Positions 12,333 to 19,207 of a stretch of 30,778 nucleotides of DNA are shown here, one piece after another. Made by a program: the position numbers and the translations under genes. Where the stretch lies: positions 1 through 30,778 of the IMG/VR virus record IMGVR_UViG_3300004460_000348. One strand, written 5' to 3'. Under the pieces are notes generated by a model. That model was not told the origin of the DNA. It ran no database searches and saw only the letters and a list, made by a program, of their open reading frames with translations. The stretch's first letter is position 1. Every line of letters starts with the position of its first letter. The stretch comes from a virus.

Positions 12333-13358
12333 GTGTGTCAATCGAGCGATTTGACCGTGTTCCTTGTGATGAATGAATCCTTCAATCGCTTTCGGCGCGT
12401 GTTGGTAGCCGTTTCGGTGGTGCCATGAATCCGTTCCTGAAGGTGAACGCAAAGATTCAACCGTCACACCAATGAAATCTTTTGACATTTTGTGGTGAAC
12501 GTGGTGTGTGTACACATAACGATGTTTCGTTTGTGACCATTCAGCCGGGAATTCTTGTGCCATTAACAACGGTAAGTCATGAAGCTTCGCGCCGTCGCCG
12601 TGTGTCGTTCCGATTAAACTTGTTCCGTATTGAAACGCTTTGCGATGTGCGATTGAACAATCAAATGTGATATTTGGACAATTCCTGAACCATGATTGAA
12701 TCACGTCCGCAAGGAAAAAGCCATTTGTGTAATCGTGGTTCGAAGGATTGAACGTGAAATGGACGTCCGCAATGGTCACAAGCTTTTCAAGAATTTCAAC
12801 GTACAATCGTTTCGCGTTCAAAAAATTTTCGTACCACATTCCGTCGGTGTCTTGTGGTGTTCCAGCGGTCGTTTGACGTTTCGGCGTGTCGATGTGAAGA
12901 ATGTCATTGCCACCGATGAACAATATCTTTTCAATTTGGAATCCACTTGACTTGTCAAGAATTCCTTGAACACCTTCGTGAACGCGTTTGACAGCAATTT
13001 GTTGGTTGTAATCCTCGCCACATTCAAAAGACGTCGCAAGCTTTCCGATGTGAACGTCCGCTGGATCAATGACAAGTAAATGACCTTCGGTTGATTGTGT
13101 TCTTGTTATTTGTGGATAAACTGGTGAATGTTCTTCAATTGCTTTGAGAATGTCCAGCTTCAGTTCTTCAAGCTTTTTCGATTCTTTGTTTTCGAAGTCA
13201 GGATTCTTAAAAAACAAGCTTGTGTTCTTTGATTTCAACCAGCCGTGTTTGACGGTCTTCAGGTCGATGTCTTGTTCATCGCAATTGTTTTTGATTGCAC
13301 GATATTGAACGACGACATCCATTTCGTCAGGTGTCAATCTTGGTCGGAATTTACCCAT
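12324..13358 (-). CDS. Calcineurin-like metallophosphatase
   Basis: A 344-residue protein with the five metallophosphatase blocks in order: DxH as DVH at 101-103, a GGND at 149-152 (in place of GD), NHD at 207-209 (in place of GNH[DE]), the His of THGDG at 252-256, and THHVHH at 284-289 (in place of GHxH). All predicted metal ligands seem present, so it should be active on phosphodiesters or phosphomonoesters, possibly nucleic acid. The ~90-residue N-terminus is a separate helical domain. The start at 13358 gives a 1-base TAATG overlap with the spanin gene; the in-frame ATG at 13436 would lie deep in that gene. Being last in the virion-lysis operon is curious for an enzyme. Confidence 0.83.
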   Translation of the reverse strand: MGKFRPRLTPDEMDVVVQYRAIKNNCDEQDIDLKTVKHGWLKSKNTSLFFKNPDFENKESKKLEELKLDILKAIEEHSPVYPQITRTQSTEGHLLVIDPADVHIGKLATSFECGEDYNQQIAVKRVHEGVQGILDKSSGFQIEKILFIGGNDILHIDTPKRQTTAGTPQDTDGMWYENFLNAKRLYVEILEKLVTIADVHFTFNPSNHDYTNGFFLADVIQSWFRNCPNITFDCSIAHRKAFQYGTSLIGTTHGDGAKLHDLPLLMAQEFPAEWSQTKHRYVYTHHVHHKMSKDFIGVTVESLRSPSGTDSWHHRNGYQHAPKAIEGFIHHKEHGQIARLTHLF

Positions 13359-13786
13359 TAAAATTGTTTTGTCAAGACAAGCTTTATTAATTTCGGCGAA
13401 AAGATACCAAGAAAAAATGACAACAACAACAACCACCAGTTAATTCGATATTTTACGACTTCATGATTCTTCGTGATTGTCTTTCCTTTTATGCGTTCAA
13501 TCTTCACGCGTTCTTTATATTCGATTCGCGTCTGGAATCTTGTTTTTGGAACATACACATTTCGAAAATTTATGACCGTGTCTTTTGTCGTGATAAACTT
13601 TTCCCAAACAATCGAATCAAATCGAATCACCGGAAATGAATCAAGCGTTGTTATTCGAATCGTGTCGGTGTCTTGAATGAACTTTGCGCCATGTTTAAGC
13701 GCTTTTTTAACGTGATATTGCGCTTTCCTTTCGGACGAACACGAAATGAGCGCAAACGTGATTAAAATGGCGTAAATTGTTTTCAT
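13358..13786 (-). CDS. Candidate unimolecular spanin (lipoprotein with C-terminal membrane helix)
   Basis: A 142-residue protein. The N-terminus (MKTIYAILITFALISCSSER) is a lipoprotein signal with Cys16 as the lipidation site and Ser at +2, which favours the outer membrane. The middle ~95 residues are periplasmic and beta-rich. Residues about 117-137 (WWLLLLSFFLGIFSPKLIKL) form one inner-membrane helix. A lipoprotein end plus a transmembrane end is the layout of the u-spanin of phage T1, which fuses inner and outer membranes in the last step of lysis. It lies right after the amidase with a 4-base overlap, the usual spanin position. The topology is seen and the function is inferred. Confidence 0.7.
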   Translation of the reverse strand: MKTIYAILITFALISCSSERKAQYHVKKALKHGAKFIQDTDTIRITTLDSFPVIRFDSIVWEKFITTKDTVINFRNVYVPKTRFQTRIEYKERVKIERIKGKTITKNHEVVKYRINWWLLLLSFFLGIFSPKLIKLVLTKQF

Positions 13787-14439
13787 AGGTTTTTGAGCAT
13801 TTCAATTAATCTTGGACATGGATAAACGTCGGATTTGTCTTTTCGAACTGAATTGTGTGTGAAGATTCCTTTTTCATTATTCAGCGCGTTCAAGTCGATG
13901 TTCCAAATGGATTCATTGTAGTCCATAGGAATGTCGTAAGTTTCGCAAAGATAGATGACAAGTTTTCGTGTCGATTCGATTTGTTCGTCGGTATATTTGA
14001 ACCAGAACTTGTGACCTTTGAAAGGTTGTTCAAGTTCAGTCACCATTGACGAAAGAACAACCCGGTTGACATAGTTGTAAAATTTTCCGTTCACTTGTTT
14101 CAACGGTCCCCAGTTCGTCAATTCAATTCCGATTGATGTTTTGTTCAGGTCACGAAATGGAATCTTGTTCGTCCTGAAGATTTCCGAACCGACGCCCAAA
14201 TGCCACGCCCAATGTTTTGAACTGAAGCATTGAACGATTTCGCCACGTTCACCAATAACGAATGCAGTTGCAATCTTTGAAGAATTGCCATTCCAAAAAC
14301 GCGCAACGGATTTCGCGTCACCACCACCAGCGGTGTGGTGAAGATAAACTTGTGTTTTCGGATGTTCTTCAGCAATGAATTGTCCGTTTGACAATCGTTC
14401 CTGAATGATTTTGTCGATTTGCAATTTATTTGAATTCAT
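13783..14439 (-). CDS. N-acetylmuramoyl-L-alanine amidase endolysin (Amidase_2)
   Basis: A 218-residue protein that cuts the bond between N-acetylmuramic acid and L-alanine in peptidoglycan. It has YLHHTAGG at 32-39 (first Zn ligand His), WAWHLG at 77-82, the SIGIEL strand near 122-127, and a C-terminal THNSVRKDKSDVYPCP where His195 and Cys208 supply the other ligands, as in T7 lysozyme. There is no signal peptide, so it needs the holin to reach the cell wall. It overlaps the holin gene by 14 bases and the spanin candidate by 4. The length is normal for a single-domain phage amidase. Confidence 0.92.
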   Translation of the reverse strand: MNSNKLQIDKIIQERLSNGQFIAEEHPKTQVYLHHTAGGGDAKSVARFWNGNSSKIATAFVIGERGEIVQCFSSKHWAWHLGVGSEIFRTNKIPFRDLNKTSIGIELTNWGPLKQVNGKFYNYVNRVVLSSMVTELEQPFKGHKFWFKYTDEQIESTRKLVIYLCETYDIPMDYNESIWNIDLNALNNEKGIFTHNSVRKDKSDVYPCPRLIEMLKNL

Positions 14440-14851
14440 CCATTTTTTGTTTTGAGCGTGTTAAAAATTTCTTGAAGGATTTCATGATGTCATTTCCAGT
14501 AATATCGAAATAACTTTCGTTTATTGATTTGATTTCAACCATGGCGCAAAAGAAAGTGAACGCCTTTGTCAACACCAAATCAACCGAAACGAACATTCCA
14601 ATAATGTCAGCAATTACGAACTTTTCAAGAATGAACACCGCAACGATTCCACCTGAATAAAGCAATGATTTTGAAATCGTACTTGACAACCTTCGCGACC
14701 GAATTGATTTCCACCCACCCAAATGAACGCAACGCCAAATCCCGAAGACCATGTCAAGCCAAATGAAAAGAATCGCAATGCAAACCAATGGTTTGACTGG
14801 TGACAAAATGGATAACAGCGAAAGCGCGAAAAGTAAAAGTTTATTCTTCAT
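14426..14851 (-). CDS. Holin (phage_holin_4-like)
   Basis: A 141-residue membrane protein with four hydrophobic segments at about 4-17, 21-40, 62-80 and 84-106. Between the second and third is a basic loop GGWKSIRSRRLSSTISK, typical of phage holins of this type (a KSxxxRRLxxTIxK-like motif), and the end is a charged tail (SFKKFLTRSKQKMDEFK). It would form the inner-membrane hole that releases the amidase. The start at 14851 (MKNKLLL) overlaps the previous gene by 11 bases; the ATG at 14923 would add a non-holin extension lying in that gene. It is followed at once by the amidase. Confidence 0.85.
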   Translation of the reverse strand: MKNKLLLFALSLLSILSPVKPLVCIAILFIWLDMVFGIWRCVHLGGWKSIRSRRLSSTISKSLLYSGGIVAVFILEKFVIADIIGMFVSVDLVLTKAFTFFCAMVEIKSINESYFDITGNDIMKSFKKFLTRSKQKMDEFK

Positions 14852-15029
14852 TGTTGTCTTGTTGTTGGAAATACATTTCCGTGAAAATTTGATAAAGGTT
14901 GTAAAAAAATAAAGCGAATCCAAGCGCTTTCAAATAATAGGATTCTTCGAACCACATCAAGAAAGCGGTGATGAATGAAGCGATGAAATACATCAATCCA
15001 AGTTGGCGAAGGTGTTCGTGTTTAATCAT
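14841..15029 (-). CDS. Small two-helix membrane protein upstream of the holin
   Basis: A 62-residue protein (starts MIKHEHLRQLGLMYFIASF) with two hydrophobic helices (LGLMYFIASFITAFLMWF and LKALGFALFFYNLYQIF) and an acidic, Gln-rich tail. The start at 15029 gives an 8-base overlap with the previous gene; an ATG at 15086 would lie further inside it. Its place directly before the holin makes it a candidate second holin or antiholin. It could equally be a membrane protein of unknown role. Confidence 0.7.
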   Translation of the reverse strand: MIKHEHLRQLGLMYFIASFITAFLMWFEESYYLKALGFALFFYNLYQIFTEMYFQQQDNNEE

Positions 15030-15486
15030 TGCCGAATGAATAATTGTCCATAGGAATTTGACACCAATCTTCGTTGTCGTAAACATTCATCGCGATGTTC
15101 ATTGTCCAGCCAGCAGTCACGTCGTGTGAACGGTTGATAAATGGTTGCGTCGCCATTGTTCCAGTGACGTCAAGGAAATCTTCAAAGCGCCATTGCTTCA
15201 AAATGACATGAATGTCTTTGCAAATGGACAAACAATCGGAATGAATTTCGTTTATTTGTCGATATTCCTGAATGTTGTATTTGTCCGCGATTGAAATAAC
15301 AGCGTTGACCTGAACACCGAAGTCGTTGATTTGTCCCGGTTGTAAGGTGACAACCATTAAAGGAAAGTCAACCGCGTCGCGTGACACCGCGTCAAGAAAG
15401 TCGCCTTGAAAGAAGCTGTTTATTTGACGGTGTTCCGTTGCAATTATTTCGAATTCCTTCATTAACTGGTTTAACGTTCTTTCCAT
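15022..15486 (-). CDS. Putative tail completion/terminator protein
   Basis: A 154-residue protein in the head-to-tail joining region, just after the DUF6712-type connector. The mixed alpha-beta pattern fits the small ring-forming tail terminator and completion proteins. It includes a helix MKEFEIIATEHRQINSFF, a strand FPLMVVTLQPGQI, a DKYNI loop, and a central helix with NEIHSDCLSICKDIHVIL. A final strand TAGWTMNIAMNVYDN closes it. There is no motif strong enough to fix the role; the gene order carries most of the weight. An alternative start at 15462 (MKEFEII) would shorten the overlap with the small frame at 15392-15547. Confidence 0.6.
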   Translation of the reverse strand: MERTLNQLMKEFEIIATEHRQINSFFQGDFLDAVSRDAVDFPLMVVTLQPGQINDFGVQVNAVISIADKYNIQEYRQINEIHSDCLSICKDIHVILKQWRFEDFLDVTGTMATQPFINRSHDVTAGWTMNIAMNVYDNEDWCQIPMDNYSFGND

Positions 15487-15547
15487 TCTTCAGGTATTTG
15501 TTCAGTTTTTCAATGTCTTTTTTGCTTGGTGTGAACCTTTTGGTCAT
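15392..15547 (-). CDS. Possible small basic protein overlapping the tail completion gene
   Basis: This 51-residue frame begins MTKRFTPSKKDIEKLNKYLK. Its ATG at 15547 overlaps the TGA of the connector gene (ATGA), the same coupling used across this genome, and it fills the 58-base gap before the tail completion gene. It then runs 95 bases into that gene in another frame. The N-terminal half is a convincing basic helix; the last part (NKQLLSRRLS) looks like shadow sequence. Real but poorly conserved, or chance, are both open. Confidence 0.4.
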   Translation of the reverse strand: MTKRFTPSKKDIEKLNKYLKNGKNVKPVNEGIRNNCNGTPSNKQLLSRRLS

Positions 15548-16062
15548 ACGATCCAGTTTAGCGGTGAATAACCAGTGTTGTCCTTCGTTACTTTTTCATG
15601 ACACATCGACGGTGATCCACAACAATCAATGTATTCAGGATAATTGTCACCGTTGTCGTCCATTAAGAAACCGATAAGACGTTCTTTGTAAAATTGTGCG
15701 TCCTTCAAAAGTTGGTCACGCAAGACGTAAGTATCTGGTGTGTTATTCGCTTGAATGTTTTCGTCGTTCACACGTCCTACCGATTTGTTTGTCAGCTTTT
15801 CATTCAATAGTAACGCGCACCGATAGTCAACGTAAGCGACCAAACACGGCACAACGTAATCGTTCATCAATGTCAGGTAAGTCGGTGTCCATGTGTTGTT
15901 TTGAACGCGCAACAATAACGCTTTGTAAAGCGGTGTCCCCAAAGCTGGTTGAACGTGGATGTCTTGACTTCGACGAATCGCCACGGCAAGAATTTTCGTG
16001 TCGGTGTTTTGGTGAATCAATCCAAGTTTTTTAAGATTCTCGACGGAAAGTAGGTAGTTCAT
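15544..16062 (-). CDS. Head-tail connector protein, DUF6712-type
   Basis: A 172-residue protein with the signatures of this Bacteroidota phage family: NYLLSVENLKKLGLIHQN at the N-terminus, RSQDIHVQPALGTPLYKAL in the middle, then YVVPCLVAYVDYRCALLLN helices and a C-terminal Cys-rich end (EYIDCCGSPSMCHE). It likely forms the ring below the portal. The ATG at 16062 starts one base after the portal stop; an in-frame ATG at 16074 overlaps the portal by 11 bases and adds four residues. The two Cys pairs near the end could bind a metal. Confidence 0.78.
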   Translation of the reverse strand: MNYLLSVENLKKLGLIHQNTDTKILAVAIRRSQDIHVQPALGTPLYKALLLRVQNNTWTPTYLTLMNDYVVPCLVAYVDYRCALLLNEKLTNKSVGRVNDENIQANNTPDTYVLRDQLLKDAQFYKERLIGFLMDDNGDNYPEYIDCCGSPSMCHEKVTKDNTGYSPLNWIV

Positions 16063-16063
16063 A

Positions 16064-18031
16064 TTATTGTGCAATTACAAGTTGTTGAATCCATTCGTGA
16101 CGGCAAAACGGTGTTGTGACTTGTGTGTCTGGATTTGTGTACCAACCACCACGATAACGCCACACATCCCTTTCCACACGATTCGAAATGTTGTCAATGT
16201 CTTGACGTGAATAACTTCGGTTAAGTTCGATAAGCTTCACACAAAACGCGCGTGATTGCGTAATCGGATTCGGAACATTTGGACGTGTTCGGTAAGTGTA
16301 TCGAACTTCGAACCTTGAAATCGGAATGTCAATGTTTTGAATTACTGACTTTCCCAGCGTGTTCACTTCACCCCCCTTCGTGATAATTTCAAGTTCACGA
16401 AGCGTCGCGATTCTTTTGGCAATTTCTTCAAGCGATGTGTTTAACGCCTTCGCAATTGCTTCACTTGATTCACCGTCGGAAAGTAATTTCAAAACGTCCT
16501 TGTCAGCACCAGTCAACGTTGCTGAAATTTCACCAACCTTGTCGAATAATTGTTTGCTTCGTGAAAATACTTGTTCGCTTGGTGTGTCCCATTCAATCGG
16601 TTCGGAATGAAGCACGATGAACTTATCATTCGATTCACCGAATTGTTCGAATACTTTTATTTCGTCGTCGCTGAATTGATTATTGTGACATGACTGAACA
16701 ATCGGTGTCGGTGTCGCTTGAACACCAACGATTTCACGCGCTGTTTTTTCGTCAATTGTAGGGAAGGAAGCAAGCAAAATTGACAACGCTGAATTCGGCG
16801 TCAAGATTCCTTCTTTTATTTTCGCAACCACATCAATCAATGAAGCGATTTGTGCGCCATTCAACGCGCTTTTCGCAACGTCAACAGCTTGGACAGCTGG
16901 TTGTCCGTCGGTTGTTGGTGCTTGTTCAATTGTTGCGTCTTGTGGTAACGGATCAACGTCACGAAGCTTGATTTGACCAATAAAACCACCAAGTTCAAGC
17001 ATTAAATTCAACATCCATTCGATTCGTCTTTGCTTTGTGTTCACATAGGTCGACTTAAAAATGTTGAATAAGTCACCGCTTTCAGCTGAATTGAATGAAC
17101 CTTCAAGACGAACACCGAACAATTGCGGTGAAGTGATTGCATGAGCAACAAGTATGTTTTGTTGAACACTTTTTTCAGTCGCCAAATATCTTTGGTCAAG
17201 ATTATTTCCATTCAAAGACATGACCGTCGGCGCTTCGTCTTGTCCGTTGCTGAATGTCAAAATGATTTCGCCAGCGTCTTCGACCGATTGTGAACGACCT
17301 TTGACATTGTCCTTTAATCGATTCAATTCTTCGGTTGTTTCCGGATAACCTGAAGGAAAGTTGACAAGCGTTCCGCTTTTGAATCCGTTTTGCAATTCAT
17401 ACATATGGAATTTCGAAATGTCAACGTCCGTTTGAATCGCGGTGATTCCGCCATAATACGACGGCTTCGGATAAACACCAAGTTCTTTTCGACCGCGAAG
17501 GTGCGGTTCTTTGTAGTAAAGAATAAATGAACCAGTTCGATTGTCCTTGTCGTAAGCTGGTAAAATTCGAAGATTCGTTTTTTCAGGTGATTGATTCAAC
17601 GCCAGCCAGTCGTCCGAAATAAAATAGGTTCTTTCATCAACCGACGCACGAATCATGTCAATGGGAATGTGTTCCCAAAGTACAACCTTCGTTTGTTCCT
17701 TGTTCCAAGTTCCTTTGACCGCCATTCCGCCGAACAATTCTTGGTCGAACGCCAGTCGTTCAGCGATTTCATTCATGTCGAAGTCCGACCATTTGTTGTC
17801 GATGAAAGGTTGAATCATTCCAGAAACGATTTGAACACCACCACCAGCAATGTAGAAAGTTTTATTTTTTAGGATTCCTTGGTGATAAGCTGAACCGTTG
17901 TAAAGGTCAACTAAAAAAAACGGATAATCGTTCTTTTTACCCCATTTCACGAAACCAAGTGAACGGTCTTTTTCTTCTTCAGGTTTGATAAAGTCCTTGC
18001 GAAATGACAAAGAAGTAATTTTGTTATTCAT
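16064..18031 (-). CDS. Portal protein with C-terminal helix-turn-helix and zinc-like module
   Basis: A 655-residue protein. The first ~400 residues have a portal layout: the N-terminal arm GFVKWGKKNDYPFFLVDLYN, the clip/stem region with VDISKFHMYELQNGFKSGTL, and the crown-side NLMLELGGF. The portal is the dodecameric ring through which DNA enters. Residues about 511-555 (ending RELEIITKG) look like a winged helix. The last ~85 residues (FEVRYTYRTR, then DVWRYRGGWY and PFCRHEW) recall domains that Bacteroidota phage portals share with head-morphogenesis proteins, with Cys/His that might bind metal. The start at 18031 gives an 8-base overlap; the ATG at 18085 would lie deep in the gene before. 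It is longer than the 400-500 residues usual for portals. Confidence 0.82.
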   Translation of the reverse strand: MNNKITSLSFRKDFIKPEEEKDRSLGFVKWGKKNDYPFFLVDLYNGSAYHQGILKNKTFYIAGGGVQIVSGMIQPFIDNKWSDFDMNEIAERLAFDQELFGGMAVKGTWNKEQTKVVLWEHIPIDMIRASVDERTYFISDDWLALNQSPEKTNLRILPAYDKDNRTGSFILYYKEPHLRGRKELGVYPKPSYYGGITAIQTDVDISKFHMYELQNGFKSGTLVNFPSGYPETTEELNRLKDNVKGRSQSVEDAGEIILTFSNGQDEAPTVMSLNGNNLDQRYLATEKSVQQNILVAHAITSPQLFGVRLEGSFNSAESGDLFNIFKSTYVNTKQRRIEWMLNLMLELGGFIGQIKLRDVDPLPQDATIEQAPTTDGQPAVQAVDVAKSALNGAQIASLIDVVAKIKEGILTPNSALSILLASFPTIDEKTAREIVGVQATPTPIVQSCHNNQFSDDEIKVFEQFGESNDKFIVLHSEPIEWDTPSEQVFSRSKQLFDKVGEISATLTGADKDVLKLLSDGESSEAIAKALNTSLEEIAKRIATLRELEIITKGGEVNTLGKSVIQNIDIPISRFEVRYTYRTRPNVPNPITQSRAFCVKLIELNRSYSRQDIDNISNRVERDVWRYRGGWYTNPDTQVTTPFCRHEWIQQLVIAQ

Positions 18032-18392
18032 AGATGTTAAAGTAAATCGGTGAATCGTATTCGTAAGACGGTGAATCCGCTTCAATCACATGAGCGCGTC
18101 CAGTTTCAACAAGTCCTTGTGATTGCGCTGGATCAAGATTCGCTGGTGAAGATTGTTGATAAATGTTGTAAATGTAGTAACCGTCGTAAATGAAATTCAC
18201 ATCCACGCCGTCAATTAATACGAATTCATCGTATCTTGGAATCCCTTGTGAAATGTTGTTCAATACACACGTTTGAGTGTTGAACGATTGTTCATGAATG
18301 AATTCAAACAAGTAATTCGGATTCGGAATTGTTGTCATTTCCGTCACCGTTACCACCAGTGGTGTTGTTCCGTTTCTTTGTATTTTTAACAT
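18024..18392 (-). CDS. Small beta-rich structural-type protein, 122 residues
   Basis: It begins MLKIQRNGTTPLVVTVTEM and continues with strand-forming blocks (NYLFEFIHEQSF, GYYIYNIYQQSS) up to a GLVETGRAHVIE segment. This is a pattern met between capsid and portal genes in Bacteroidota phages, and suggests an immunoglobulin-like or beta-sandwich virion protein, possibly a head decoration or tail accessory. The start overlaps the preceding gene by 89 bases in another frame, which is long, but the first strand looks conserved in style, so I keep this start. Confidence 0.65.
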   Translation of the reverse strand: MLKIQRNGTTPLVVTVTEMTTIPNPNYLFEFIHEQSFNTQTCVLNNISQGIPRYDEFVLIDGVDVNFIYDGYYIYNIYQQSSPANLDPAQSQGLVETGRAHVIEADSPSYEYDSPIYFNIYE

Positions 18393-18546
18393 TTTCTTTT
18401 TTTACAAGGTTCGGTTTTTCAAATTCGTAAATGTCCAAAATTCCTAATGACAAATAAAGTTCACCTTTGTCAGCTTCAATTTTGACGTATCGTTCAAGCG
18501 TTGGTGACCAACATTTGCAACCAATAAATTCTTTTTTAATTTCCAT
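18304..18546 (-). CDS. Small conserved-type structural-region protein, 80 residues
   Basis: The first ~45 residues are orderly (FIGCKCWSPTLERYVKIEAD, then LYLSLGILDIYE), a pattern of small head-completion or neck-region proteins of unknown role in related phages. The last ~30 residues are low complexity (Lys/Asn/Gly/Asp/Ser-rich) and are encoded in bases that also encode the start of the next gene in another frame. The gene begins 15 bases after the terminator-like hairpin at 18562-18591, so its expression is probably lower than that of the upstream gene. Confidence 0.62.
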   Translation of the reverse strand: MEIKKEFIGCKCWSPTLERYVKIEADKGELYLSLGILDIYEFEKPNLVKKENVKNTKKRNNTTGGNGDGNDNNSESELLV

Positions 18547-18561
18547 ACGACTAAATTAAAC

Positions 18562-18591
18562 AAAAAAAAGGGACGGGACAACGCCCATCCC
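18562..18591 (-). terminator. Strong intrinsic terminator after the 18614-19147 gene
   Basis: On the minus strand the sequence reads GGGATGGG, loop CGTTGT, CCCGTCCC, then eight T. That is eight pairs with one G-U, then a U8 run, the classic Rho-independent form. It lies 22 bases after the stop at 18614. It would sharply lower transcription into the portal genes and leave capsid-level transcripts upstream. Only partial termination is expected, because no obvious promoter follows it. Confidence 0.8.
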
Positions 18592-18613
18592 CTTAAATTT
18601 GTGAAGGTTACAA

Positions 18614-19147
18614 TTAAATAACTGGTGATTGTTGCGCTAACAAGGTTGTGTATAGCGTTGCGTTTACGTCTGGAACCTCGTCGTTTTCCATTCCACGCAT
18701 TACAATAACATGACCTTTTCGGTCGGATTTCATAACCCCTGAAGTGTATTCGTTTGCGTCAGCAACCTGAAGACCTTCGCCAAGACCAAGTGCAACGATT
18801 GTTCCGTCCGCATTTTCCACCAAACACACACATTCGTTTTGTGCAAGTAAGTGAATTTCAGCGCGAAGTTCTTTTGAATCGCTCGCAAGAATCATTGACA
18901 ATTCGTGTTCGTACCACAATGTTCCGTTATTTTTGTCAACGCGAACTGGTGCGGTGAAGCTTGATAAGTTTGACTTTAATTTGTAAAGGAATGTTTCACC
19001 AGTTACGGTTAATGAAGTCAATTCGTTTGCGCCAGAAACAACCGCATTTGAAGTTGCGCCCAAAGGAAACAACAACACACTTTTGATTCCGCCTTTTCCG
19101 TTGGTACACGTTCTATCGTTGTAACCGGTTGTCATTAAACAAGACAT
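18614..19147 (-). CDS. Structural protein downstream of the capsid gene, possible tail tube or decoration protein
   Basis: A 177-residue beta-rich protein between the major capsid protein and a strong terminator, so probably highly expressed and abundant in the virion. It begins MSCLMTTGYNDRTCTNGKGG and has strands SVLLFPLGA, SLTVTGETFLYKL, VCLVENADGTIVALGLGEG and GHVIVMRGMEN. The architecture (long beta strands with a Gly-rich loop) would suit a tail tube subunit or a capsid cementing protein. No tail tube gene is evident elsewhere in the genome, which favours the tube reading, although its place between capsid and portal favours decoration. I cannot decide. Confidence 0.62.
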   Translation of the reverse strand: MSCLMTTGYNDRTCTNGKGGIKSVLLFPLGATSNAVVSGANELTSLTVTGETFLYKLKSNLSSFTAPVRVDKNNGTLWYEHELSMILASDSKELRAEIHLLAQNECVCLVENADGTIVALGLGEGLQVADANEYTSGVMKSDRKGHVIVMRGMENDEVPDVNATLYTTLLAQQSPVI

Positions 19148-19175
19148 AATTTTTTATTTTTTAAGTTTAACAAAT

Positions 19176-19193
19176 GGCGCACCGAAATGCGCC
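19176..19193 (-). terminator. Hairpin after the major capsid gene, weak or partial terminator
   Basis: A perfect 6-pair stem GGCGCA/TGCGCC with a 6-base loop lies 15 bases after the capsid stop. On the minus strand it is followed by ATTTGTT, not a long T run. It may be an RNA-stabilising 3' hairpin or a weak terminator. With the stronger one at 18562-18591 it would set a step-down of expression after the capsid gene. Confidence 0.45.
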
Positions 19194-19207
19194 GTTAATT
19201 TTGTTGA

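Noticed and set aside
13111-13119. A perfect canonical DnaA box TGTGGATAA
   Set aside because: It is a single copy inside the metallophosphatase coding sequence, about 900 bases from the paired TTATGCACA sites; one such 9-mer in 31 kb can occur by chance.
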